Below, in pieces: positions 55,034 to 64,000 of a stretch of DNA of 64,000 nucleotides (position 1 is its first letter; each line of letters starts with the position of its first letter). The notes beneath the pieces were generated by a model that saw only the letters and a program-made list of their open reading frames with translations, was not told the origin of the DNA and made no database searches. The stretch spans positions 124,001-188,000 of the forward strand of contig CANTFK010000159.1 of NCBI GenBank assembly GCA_947646735.1, read 5' to 3'. The position numbers were made by a program, and so were the translations under genes. This DNA is from Peronospora farinosa (Eukaryota; Oomycota; Peronosporomycetes; Peronosporales; Peronosporaceae).

Positions 55034-56730
55034 CTAAAGCAGGTCGACCGGGTCCGACCCCTCTTCACGACCAGGGAACCAATAAACCACACGGCGGGTT
55101 CGAGGAAGATGACGGAAGAAGGGATCCAGGAAGATGTCGAGATCGCAGTGGCCCTTGCTCATCCCAATGAAGATGAGGTCGACCACCTCCCGCCAAGCTC
55201 GAGTTGCCCGACTCCGACGCTTCTTCCGCGCGTTGTAGTAGGACGCGAGGAAAGAGTTCGCTCGCGCCTGGTCCTTGGAGATTCAAAAGCAGTGGGTCGC
55301 CTCCCAAAGAGCTTGACTATGCTCTTCGTCAAACTGGATGTAGGCCGCTGCCAACTGGGCGAACCAGCCAACAGGTCGGAAGGAAACGGGTTGAATGGGA
55401 ACACGAGCTTCTACCCAAGGTTCCGCCGCCAGCAATCTCTGGATCATCGGGGGGTTCACTAACGACTTCTTCCATTTGGGAGGGCATTCGAGGTTTCCGT
55501 CCGGAGGACCGAACCAACGCCAAGGTAGATCCAGCTGGTCGACCAAGTCTTTTGGAGACATTGTTACAATGCACCAAGATTTGACCAGGTCGACCGGCCA
55601 AGGCGCCACTTCCGCGGCAGAGAAGGTCTTCAGCTGCATGTACCCTGGGATGATGACATCCTTGGGGAGCGAGCAAGAGTCGGTCGAAAGGGGCAAATTG
55701 TTGTCCGCAACAGTGGGCGCGCTCTTTTCTTTCTCCGCAGACGACTCAGTCTCCGGGTTCGACATCCCGAACATCGCCCGTTTCAGCGAGAGGCCGGAAG
55801 CCGAGGTGGCACTCAATGGGGGAGCGGACGTCCGCGGAAGACGTAAAGAGCTTGCACTGGTGGGGCGCCGACCGGAAGAACGAGGCTTTCCAGGGCCGCC
55901 CGAAGTGTTTCGCTGTCGTCGCTGAGGTCGTCCTCCGAATAGTCCAGCGTGACAGGAGAGCGGCCACCAGAGACTTCCGACAGCGGTATCGCGGATGTGT
56001 CGAGCCTCGGAGGCTTGGAAACTTTGGCAGGCACACGGGGTGACGGCCGCCTGGACCGTTTACCAAGAGCTTTCGCCGGCCTCGAAGGGGAACATACGGC
56101 CGGGGGTGAAGCTGCCGAAGGAGTATCTGGTCCCGGAGGTGGCCCATCGGAGAAGTCGACGTGATCAAGCTCTGCAGCAAGAAGCGAGTAACGACTTCGA
56201 ATGTGGTCTATCTTCCATCACAGACGATCCATGAGTGTCGCCTCGCGCTGAAGAGCTTCGCGGAGTTGGATCACCAGCCGGGAATTGTCGCGTAACGTCT
56301 CTTCCAAGCGCTCATAACGGGTGGCCAATAAGGTGGCCGAAGGGTGAACGACACCTAGCCGACCCTCGCAGTCATCTATGCGGCGAGATTGCGCTTCCAC
56401 AAGAGCTTGCAGTTCCTGCAAAGCTACACGCACGTCGACTGGCGCGGAAGACGGGTTTTCAACCATGGAGACCAACGTGGCAGAAGAATCTGCCGTCTTG
56501 ACAGGAGGCAAAGCGGTGAAGACGGGTGAGCTATCAACGACGATAGTTTCGGCAGAATTCAACGGTGAAAATACCGGCCCGGGAAGGTCGACCAAGGACG
56601 CCTCTTCGAATGTAGGGTCAACCGAAGGCGCGGATGCGATCGAGGTCGGCTCTTCAGACGGTGGGTCAGCGGACGGTGGGTCAGCAGACGGTGGGTCATC
56701 AACCGGGGAAAGACATGGCTGGAACGACAC
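55034..56730 (-). pseudogene. antisense ORF between chromodomain and 3' LTR (copy 2)
   Basis: On the minus strand the frame from 56730 reads a Pro/Ser/Asp-rich start (DDPPSADPPSADPPSEEP), then a coiled coil (QELQALVEAQSRRIDDCEGR). A single TGA at 56218-56220 follows, then a basic/acidic middle (KRSRRPSPRVPAKVSKPP, LDYSEDDLSDDSE). After one frame change the C-terminal domain runs 55816-55034 with one TGA at 55283-55285. This domain has GWFAQLAAAYIQF, SQALWEATH, ARKKRRSRAT, GHCDLDIFLDPFF and a terminal DPVDLL. The last 260 residues match the antisense frame at 5422-5859. No known family was recognised. Few lesions over 1.7 kb suggest selection on this strand until recently. Confidence 0.72.
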
Positions 56731-56832
56731 GAGTTAAAGATGGACGATTAAAAAAGGGGACAGTAAAGGACCTACGTGACGAAGGAAGTGAAGACATGCG
56801 CGTGCTCAATCCGTTGTTCGGCTGAGCAAGTA

Positions 56833-56843
56833 CAGGGGGCGGC
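56833..56843 (+). other. polypurine tract (candidate), copy 2
   Basis: ACAGGGGGCGGC lies directly before the TGTGG of the 3' LTR and matches the equivalent tract at 7496-7506. Confidence 0.6.
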
Positions 56844-57395
56844 TGTGGTGAAGTGATGTTTTTGCGATGTGGGGACCCCATAATCCAGTTGGATTCGGAG
56901 TATAGACCGTGGGTCAGGGACAGGAGACCAGAGAGACAGGGGCCTCGAAGGGGAGCGACCGTTGGCGGAGAACAATCTGCAGGACCCACAGAAGAAAAAT
57001 CAGTATCAAGGTACCGGTGAACCGGTGCCGAAGGGAGTGGACCATGTCTTTCCATTGATCGACCCGGCCCCTCGTTGGTAGGCCCAGGCCCCTCATCGGT
57101 CGACCTGGGTCCCTCAGTGGTCAACCCGGTCCCTCAGTGGTCGACCCGGTCCCTCATTGGTCGACCCAATCCCTCATCGGTAGATCTGGATCCCTCAGTG
57201 GTCGACCTGGGTCCCTCAGTGGTCGACCCGGTCCCTCAGTGGTCGACCCGGTCCCTCATCGGTCGACCCGGTCCCTCATTGGTCGACCTGGGTCCCTCGT
57301 CGATCGACCTGGGTCCCTCGTCGGTCGACCTCGGCTCCTCGGGGTTCAGCCACTCCTGAACAGTTAACACAAGGATCAGACCAGTCGACGCAAGG
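56844..57395 (+). repeat. 3' LTR of subfamily C element, 5' part
   Basis: It matches 45834 onwards almost perfectly up to CAAGG at 57391-57395, where the TGTAATGGG of another LTR begins. The tandem array at 57064-57340 has one unit more than the 5' LTR. Confidence 0.92.
57064..57340 (+). repeat. GGTCGACC tandem array in 3' LTR
   Basis: Same 20-21 bp units as at 46054-46316, with an extra unit containing TCGATCGACC near 57298-57318. Confidence 0.93.
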
Positions 57396-57733
57396 TGTAA
57401 TGGGATACATTACATGGTATTAATATGAATAAACAATTACATATATAGGCAGGTGCTGGGCCCGAATTGCGGGCACAGCGTGGTAATTTATTGTTGGTTT
57501 ATTATTGGGCCTAAAGTCCCCAATATGGACCAATGATAAATCAACCTGAAATTGTGTGGTTCCCGAAAGGCGGGAACACTGTCGTATTTATTACGACTAA
57601 AATCTTCGTAATTAGTACGAATTAAAACCAAAATTAAAATCAGAGTTAAATTTACTTAATACCTAATACTTGGGCTTGAGTCTTCCTCAAGCGCACGTGT
57701 AAGCTAGTGACGGTACGCTCTAGCCCCGTTACA
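57396..57733 (+). repeat. 5' LTR of second-family element
   Basis: 338 bp beginning TGTAATGGG and ending CCCGTTACA, so TGTAA...TTACA terminal inverted repeats. The start is fixed by the abrupt end of the interrupted LTR at 57395. The 5 bp before it are CAAGG. After the LTR, CCTGGTAGCACTTTG may hold the primer-binding site (TGG at 57736), which I could not match to a tRNA. Confidence 0.85.
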
Positions 57734-57759
57734 CCTGGTAGCACTTTGTAGTCCTTCCT

Positions 57760-58809
57760 ATGCCCGAGTTTGATATGAGCGAATCGTCGTACTTTGACGC
57801 GCCAGATTTATTTCTAAAGCACGCGACCTTCTTCCATCTTACTGGTGTTGAGTGGGATGCCCTTAATCGCCTCGCGGCGATATCGGGAGAGGCATTCGTC
57901 GCGTCGTTGATGAGATCAGCGACCCCTGACGCGCAACGTCTCGCCATACATGAGTTTATGGCACGTGAGCTCGCCGAATCCAACCGGTGAGGCTTAACTC
58001 CCTCGCTCCCTTCACGTAATGAGGCCGTGAAGATGGAAACCTCCTCCTACTCTGGAGAAGGTAAGGACCGGTTATCGCTGAATCGGTGGTTCCGAGAAGT
58101 TGATATCGCCATCGCCTCAAGACTTCTTGAGGCTCCACAGGCGAAGGTCAACTTTCTTCTTTCCCGCCTCACCGGGAAGGCCAAGGAGTGGGCCCTTGGT
58201 AAACTCGTTGTGGACGAGCACGCATTCCCCACCTTGGATACCATCCAGGACGATCTCCGTCTTGCCTTCGAGCCACCACAAGAGGAGAAACTGGTGCGAT
58301 CAAGATTCCTGTCGATGCGACAGGGTAAAATGGCGATGCACGACTACGTACAGATGGCTAGGCATCTGGCGTCGTGTATTATCACGCACCCCATGGACAT
58401 GTACACGCAGGTGAATGTCTTTGTGGATGGTATGCGTGAGGGGCAGACCCGCTTATCGCTGGAGCGCGCCGAGCCTGCCACATTGGAGGAGGCATTTGCC
58501 ATCGCACTCCGTGAAGACTTTAGGGTCACAAAGGCATATGCCAAACCCTCGGTCGTCAGCGTTCCCCGGCCTTCTGGACCAGAACCTATGGAGATCGACG
58601 TTATTGAGTCGTCGGGTGACCGGCGACGTGTCTTTCATCATAAAGGTGACGCTCGCACCGGGCGTCCAATGGTTTGCTTTCGTTGTCGCAAGCCAGGACA
58701 TCGCGCGGCAGAGTGCCGTGCGCTAGCACCGATATCGGTGCAAGTAGTGGACGCCCATCATGAGGGTGCTGTACCGGCCGCACGTCCAAAAAACGGTCGG
58801 GACCAGTAG
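57760..58809 (+). pseudogene. gag of second-family element, one in-frame TGA
   Basis: One frame from the ATG at 57760 to a TAG at 58807-58809, interrupted only by TGA at 57988-57990. The capsid-like domain (about 58040-58520) shows [33 protein letters not shown] and [18 protein letters not shown]. The nucleocapsid knuckle [14 protein letters not shown] (CCHC) is at about 58674-58715. A start at 58030 downstream of the TGA is possible, which would make the first 76 codons a separate short frame. Confidence 0.85.
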
Positions 58810-58830
58810 GTGCAGGGCGCCGTACTGGTT
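58788..58830 (+). promoter_or_regulatory. -1 ribosomal frameshift signal between gag and pol
   Basis: The heptamer A AAA AAC (58788-58794) is in the correct gag phase (CCA AAA AAC). After a 6-nt spacer, GACCAGTA (58801-58808) pairs with TACTGGTT (58823-58830). The loop can extend the stem (GGTG 809-812 with CGCC 818-821). The gag stop follows at 58807-58809, and the -1 frame is the open pol frame. All three elements of a canonical signal are present; use in vivo is inferred. Confidence 0.75.
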
Positions 58831-61800
58831 GGAACGGAGGTCCGGGTCCCCCGGTGGCAGCCCAACCTTCCAGTCCTCCTGCGCTACGCGCACGGTTAAA
58901 TGCCACCACTACGAGTGGTGATTCACGACTGATTATTGTCAGTTTACATGTCGCCGGCGTCCGGCGACCTCTGCGAGCACTCCTGGACTCAGGAGCAACA
59001 AATAATTTCTTTCGTGAATCTTGTTTATCGATGCTGCCTCCAAGCATTCAGGTCCGTGAGGGACCTGGCCAAGTCGTCGTCAAGTTGGCTGATGGGAAAC
59101 CACACCGCGTATCGCGACGCGAAGTGTCGTTGCCGTATACGTTTGATGACTTTCGCAGTAATGATGATTTCTTGGTGATCGCGATGAATTATGCATTCGA
59201 TTGCATACTGGGCATGCCATGGTTGGCACGTTATAAGCCCCAGATCGACTGGTTAGCCAGATCAGTGAGACGTCGACGCAAGTTCGATGTCAGTGAAGTG
59301 TTTACCCATCTCTTGGTATCTCCAAGTGACTGGCCGAACGTCACAGTCGTGGATCGTGATTCCACGACGTTGGCGGTGCACAGAGCGAGCGATGGCCCTC
59401 TCTGCACTGCTTGTGCTGTTCTTCGAGACACAAGTGACAGTGACTCCTCGCTACAGAGCGAAGAGGACGACGAGGACGACGCGGTCGAACAGGGGTTCCC
59501 GCGCGTCATTAATGCGGTTGAACAGGGGTTCCCGCACGTGAATGCAGTGGTTGAACCGGGGTTCCCATCTGCACCTATTGTGGTCGAGCAGGGGCTCCCA
59601 CAAGAGCATTGTGGCGACGAGCAAGAGCTCGCCAGCGAGTGTGACGTGGACGGACAGGAGTCCTCACGCGAGAGCATGATGGTCGAACCGGGGTTCCCAT
59701 CATCACCCACTGTGGTCGAACCGAGGTTCCCACATGGGCATATTGTGGTTGAGCAGAGGCTCCTACACGAGTACAACGTGGACGGACAGGAGTCCCCACG
59801 CGAGAGCATGATGGTCGAACCGGGGTTTCCATCATCACCCACTGTGGTCGAACCGAGGTTCCCACATGGGCATACTGTGGTTGAGCAGGGGCTCCCACAC
59901 GGGTTTACGGCGGCCGAGCAGGAGCTCCCGCACCAAGTGTCGACGGTCGAGTTTGGGGTACTCTCGTTCAGTGTTTCCGGCATCTTGGATGACGACATCC
60001 AGTGCCTAGAGGGGGGTGATGGTTTATCACCTGAATGCGGTTCGCCAGCTTCGAGTAGTGACTCGAAGCACGATGGGGACAACAGCACCGAGAATTTAGT
60101 GTTGGAATGTGTCCACGCTATCGTGTACGTGGAAGGGAGTCCACAAAGGCGCCAATATATCGAGGTCGAGAGTCCTCCTCGTAATGCGTCTTCCATTACA
60201 AGTCTTCCAGGGCTTTCCTGGAAGCATTTCCTACGTGACCTTAAGGGAGGCACTGTGAAACAAGTGTGTCTAATCACCAACGAGGTGGTTACCGTGGCAA
60301 ACGAGGAGCATATGGCGCGTCCTCGAAGCGCTGAGCCGAAGTCTGCGCGTGAAGAAAGGTTTGCATCACAGTCATGGGAGGCTCTGCGAGAGTCTGGTAA
60401 CCCCGTCTACGACATTGCTCGTGAGTATGCAGACGTGTTCCCGGACAAGATCACGGATGAACTTCCTGCGGACCGTGATGTTCGGCACGAGATTGATCTC
60501 GTGCCAGGGTCGAAGTATTGTGTGACACGGCAGTGGCCGTTGACTCGAGATCAAGTCGAAGCTATTGACGCATTCTTCGAAGGCCGCCGCAAAGCGGGTC
60601 ATGTGCGGGAGAGTATCTCACCACAATCGAGTCCAATCTTCTGCGTGAAGAAATCTACGGGAGGCTGGCGGATAGTGCATGCGTTCAATAAGTTGAATGA
60701 TGCCGCTATTCCGCGCAAACGCCAATTCCCAGGAAGGACATGGTGCTGAATTCCATGTCAGGAAGTGTAATCTTCAGTGCTATCGAATTGACCGATGGCT
60801 TTTACCAGATTTTGATGCGCCCGAGCGATATCCCACTCACCGCGGTGAGCACCCCGAGAGGCATGTTATGGGAGTGGCTGGTTATGCCACAAGGGTTGAA
60901 GAACGCTCCGGCCACTTTCAATCGTATTGGTGTCTCAAGTGTTGAGACCTCTTCGGAACTTTGCTCCAAGTTATTTTGACGATATCTTCGTCCATAGTCG
61001 CGCCGAGGGCAATCTCAACGATGTCCAAGTTCACCTTCAACACCTGAAGCAAGTGTTTCAAGTTATGCGGGACAACAAGTTGTACGCGAATCTCAAGAAG
61101 TGTGTCTTTTGTGCACCGGAGATTCCGGAGTTAGGTTGCTATGTGAGTAAATTGGGAGTTCGAGCTGATCCAGAGAAGGTGTCGTCCATCTGTTCGTGGC
61201 CCACGCCCAAGAACCCTACGGAGCTGCGCCAGTGGCTCGGCTTCGCTAATTATTTGCACAAGTATACGAAGGATTATGCTGGTTCTATCCAGCCTTTGTC
61301 GTCACTCTTGAAGAAAGACGCCACGTGGTTGTGGCGTCCCGAGCACCAAGCAGCCTTCGAAGCAGTAAAGAAGAGCCTAGCGTCAGCGCCAGTCCTGGTC
61401 CTACCAGACGATTCCAAGCCGTTCCACGTGGTTTGCGACGCCAGTGATTTTGCAATCGGTTGTGCCCTCATGCAATGTGATGATGAGGGCCGTGAACGAG
61501 TCGTGAGTTATCAGTCGCGACAGATGAAGCCAGCTGAGAAGAACTATCCGGTTCACGACAAGGAGTTATTAGCGATGCGCTATGCACTCATCAAGTTTCG
61601 CGTGCATCTCCTTGGTGAAAGTACGTTTGCTTTGTACACCGATCATGCATCGCTGCGCACAGCGATGAAGAGCCCACACCTGTCCCAACGGATGGCACGA
61701 TGGCTCTCATTCTTCTCTGAGTACAACTTCGTCGTGCATTACAAGCCAGGCAAGACCAATATTCTCGCTGACGCCTTGTCACGACGTCCCGACTACGATC

Positions 61801-64000
61801 CTCGGATTGCTCTGAGTCGCCAGGCTACTGATGAAGAGGACGATGATGACCGATGTGCAATGTGTGTATCGCTGAACTTAACTCGGGTTACACCCGAGCC
61901 GTGTTTATTCGATGAGATCGTCGCAGCGTACAAGGGTGACTCAGATTATGCAGACATTATCGAGTATCTGCGTGCTCCCAGCGATGCTGCACTGGGAGCA
62001 TTATCCCGTACCAAGCGCGACCATATTCATCGCTACAGTTTAGACGGCGATTTGCTTCTGTATAGCATCGACCAATTCGATTCTCCTCGCACGGTGATTG
62101 CCAACGACATGGATTTGCGTGCAAGAATCATTCACGAGTATCACGATGCTCCTGCTGGCGGCCATTTAGGCCGCGAAAAGACTTTCGCGGATGTGTCTCG
62201 AAACTTCTTCTGGCCCCACATGTATAAGTGGGTACGCAACTGGATCCGAGCGTGCGAAATATGCCAGCGTGTGAAGCCATCTCCATCGTCACAGGCTCCC
62301 TTGCGATCGTTGCCAATTGCAGCAGAGGCCTGGAGATCAGTTTCGATGGACTTTATCTTCAGGCTTGCGCCCGATAGCCAAGCTCGAACGGGCATCTTGG
62401 TCTTTGTTGACAGATTCAGCAAGATGACACATCTCGTGCCTGTTCACGTTAAGGTCACCGTGGTAGAGACCGCGGCGCACTTCATCGACGCGGTGTTCCG
62501 TCATCATGGCCTTCCAGAAAACATTGTTTCGGACCGTGATCCGCGATTTACGTCCGCATTTTGGACATCACTTTTCGAACTCCTCGGGACAAAACTGCTG
62601 ATGTCGACGGCAGCCCATCCGGAAACGGATGGGCAGACCGAGCGCGTGAACCGAGTCCTCGAAGATGTTCTTCGGAGTTATGCTACGTCATTTACAAGTT
62701 GGAGTGCATTTTTACCACTCGCTGAGTTCGCACTCAACAACGCCGTACACGCGTCAACAGGGTTGACGCCATGTTTTGTAAATTCGGCTCGTCACCCTCG
62801 TGTTCCTACTGTCCTGGCCGTGGGGCGACCCACAACACCTAGTGGCTCCACTCTGGGGGGGGATAAAGGTGATAAACAAGGATCGAGTGCAGCTCACGGT
62901 ATTTTGAGCGCGAATGCAGTAACACGATCCAAGGCAAAGACGGCCATTTTGACGCCATCAGACGTGGCGTCCCCATTAGCTCGATGGACTGCGCAGACAT
63001 TGATTGACCCGTCTTCGGGTAAGCGTTCCCCTACTGCCAACTACGCGCCGATTGAGTCGGCGCGACCAATTGATGACATGGCCGTGTCGGAATTCATACT
63101 CCAACGTCAAGCCATCACCCGCTTTGTACGCGACGCACTACAAACTGCTGTAGACCAACAGAAGGAGAACGCTGACAAACATGGCAGAAAGAACATGAGC
63201 AAGTTTGAGAAAGGTGACCGTGTATTATTATCTACGGAAGGTTTAAGGGATTCTGCGGTCACTAATCTGGGCGCGAGTAAACTCGCGCCACGCTTCATCG
63301 GTCCATTCAAGGTTCTGAAGGCAATCGGCGACGCTTATACACTCGACGTACCCTCATCACTGCGACTCCACCCGACATTCTATGTCGGGCGGCTGAAGGA
63401 ATATCGTCCGGCTACGCTTCACGGTTTGGCTCCGACGCCGGCTTCAGGGGTTCGTAAGTCGAACGGCCTTCCCGTCGCGCTCGACGCGCCGATGACATGG
63501 GGCGGGGTCTCGATCCCGTCTGAACCTGACCAAGCATCTGGCGCTCCAGAATCCTTATCCGCTCGAGCAGTTCACGGTTCGACTGCCGGGTCTCACTCGA
63601 AGTCTTCTCCGCCTGGGCAGCACGTTCACTGGCAGCCTCAGCCTCCAGCCGAGCATCGGCAGCTATATTCACGGCCTGATCAACATCGTCCTGAGCAACC
63701 AGGACGCCAGCTCTACCACCGCGAGGGCCCTCCTCCGCTTGTTGATGCGGAGGGACAGGTGCGCTGGATTGTAGACCGCATTGTGGATCACGAGGACCCT
63801 CCACAACCTTTACTGCAGTCGGCTCATGAGAAGCGTGCGGTTCCATCCGCGCGTAGGTACCGAGTACGTTGGCTTGGATTCCCTCCCGAGCAGGATACAT
63901 GGGAACCACGTTCCTCGCTCCTTCGTGACGTTCCAGATGTGGTTCTGTCGTATGAAGCCACGAAGTCGGACTATTCCAAGGCGGGCGAGCACGCGAACGC
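58803..64000 (+). pseudogene. pol of second-family element (PR-RT-RNase H-IN-chromodomain), partial
   Basis: The frame entered by -1 shift runs to 60749, where a one-base loss near 60712 shifts it. It returns after a one-base gain near 60930 and is then open to the window end. Protease: [12 protein letters not shown] 400-residue linker with VE(Q/P)GFP repeats follows. [47 protein letters not shown]. RNase H: VVCDASDFAIGCAL, DKELLAMRYAL, YTDHASL. Integrase: HEYHDAPAGGHLGREK..CEICQRVK zinc site, MDFIF, SDRDPRF and DGQTERVN with D35E spacing. Chromodomain at about 63765-63960: RWIVDRIVDHE, RYRVRWLGFPPEQDTWEP. Confidence 0.92.
59649..59912 (+). repeat. 132-bp tandem duplication inside pol linker
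   Basis: Two copies with a 132-bp period (59649 and 59781), both starting GACGGACAGGAGTCC. They encode [18 protein letters not shown] followed by [10 protein letters not shown] and related units. The period is a multiple of three, so the frame is preserved. Confidence 0.9.

Larger units (their letters stand above)
45834..57395 (+). mobile_element. Ty3/gypsy element, complete apart from interrupted 3' LTR (subfamily C, GGTCGACC-rich)
   Basis: Order: 5' LTR, primer-binding site, gag-like frames, protease, RT, RNase H, second RNase H, integrase, chromodomain, antisense ORF, polypurine tract, 3' LTR. It has the same architecture and is clearly homologous to the copy at 1-8782. Coding frames are broken by many stops and shifts. 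Nevertheless, the two LTRs are almost identical over the 540 bp that can be compared. The 3' LTR is cut at 57395 by a different Ty3/gypsy insertion, and the remaining LTR lies outside the window. Confidence 0.93.
57396..64000 (+). mobile_element. chromodomain Ty3/gypsy element, second family, 3' end outside window
   Basis: 5' LTR, gag with a CCHC knuckle, then protease, RT, RNase H, integrase and chromodomain in a single long pol frame. It differs from the other two copies in LTR sequence, gag, protease motif (DSGA rather than DTGA), single RNase H and lack of an antisense ORF within the visible part. Only three lesions are visible over 6.2 kb: an in-frame TGA in gag and two compensating single-base indels in RT. 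It is therefore the youngest insertion, consistent with its nested position. Confidence 0.94.

Noticed and set aside
59231..60280. 349-codon minus-strand frame rich in Cys/Ser
   Set aside because: It is the exact complement of the VE(Q/P)GFP repeat linker in pol. Its regularity comes from the repeats, so it is a shadow frame.
63412..63909. 165-codon minus-strand frame with coiled-coil-like Glu/Arg content
   Set aside because: It lies opposite an uninterrupted plus-strand pol frame that encodes the integrase tail and chromodomain linker. It is the complement of that GC-rich coding sequence and shares no motif with the antisense ORFs of the other elements.

Overview
This is a eukaryotic window that looks like an oomycete, probably Peronosporales. 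That placement is an inference from three things: compact genes with short introns (63-89 bp, donors such as GTACGT, GTATGT and GTAAGT), the gene repertoire, and the juxtaposition of a dense single-copy gene island with thick, nested LTR-retrotransposon territory. No rRNA, tRNA, CRISPR or prokaryotic operon was seen.

Left repeat block (1-18.5 kb). A 5'-truncated Ty3/gypsy element (1-8782) carries protease, RT, two RNase H domains, integrase and chromodomain remnants, an antisense ORF, and a 3' LTR at 7507-8782. Then come an unassigned stretch, a decayed minus-strand LINE (about 11.1-15.9 kb) split by a solo LTR (11620-12844) with a perfect CATG target-site duplication, and a decayed intron-rich gene of unknown family (about 16.7-17.5 kb).

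Gene island (18.5-44.8 kb). Twelve host genes were found, and I worked out splice structures for the seven that have introns. They are: a PH-VPS9-PDZ-like-ankyrin-RasGEF protein (-), DRG1 GTPase (-), an SVIP-like p97-interacting protein (+), AMPK gamma (-), a class B DnaJ (+), a CCDC6-like coiled coil (-), a TMF-like golgin (+), TRM112 (-), a nucleostemin/GNL3-like GTPase (+), RPAP2/Rtr1 (-), mitochondrial enoyl-CoA hydratase (+) and nuclear poly(A) polymerase (-). From DRG1 onwards the eleven genes alternate strand without exception, giving five head-to-head pairs separated by 108 to 1106 bp. All reading phases close across the introns I propose.

Right repeat block (45-64 kb). Three insertions are nested. 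An LTR fragment of the left-block superfamily (44981-45833) was interrupted by a nearly complete but coding-defective Ty3/gypsy copy (5' LTR 45834-47001, 3' LTR from 56844). That 3' LTR was in turn interrupted at 57395/57396 by a different, much better preserved chromodomain Ty3/gypsy element that runs off the window end.

The main signals for a second look are: (1) a conserved antisense ORF between integrase/chromodomain and 3' LTR in both related Ty3/gypsy subfamilies, together with a second RNase H domain, an arrangement resembling plant Tat elements; (2) subfamily-specific palindromic words (GATC versus GGTCGACC) that fill both the LTR arrays and the coding regions; (3) near-identical LTRs around a body full of stops, suggesting mobilisation in trans; (4) a textbook -1 frameshift site (A AAA AAC plus stem-loop) between gag and pol of the youngest element; (5) an unusual combined Rab5/Ras-type GEF protein.
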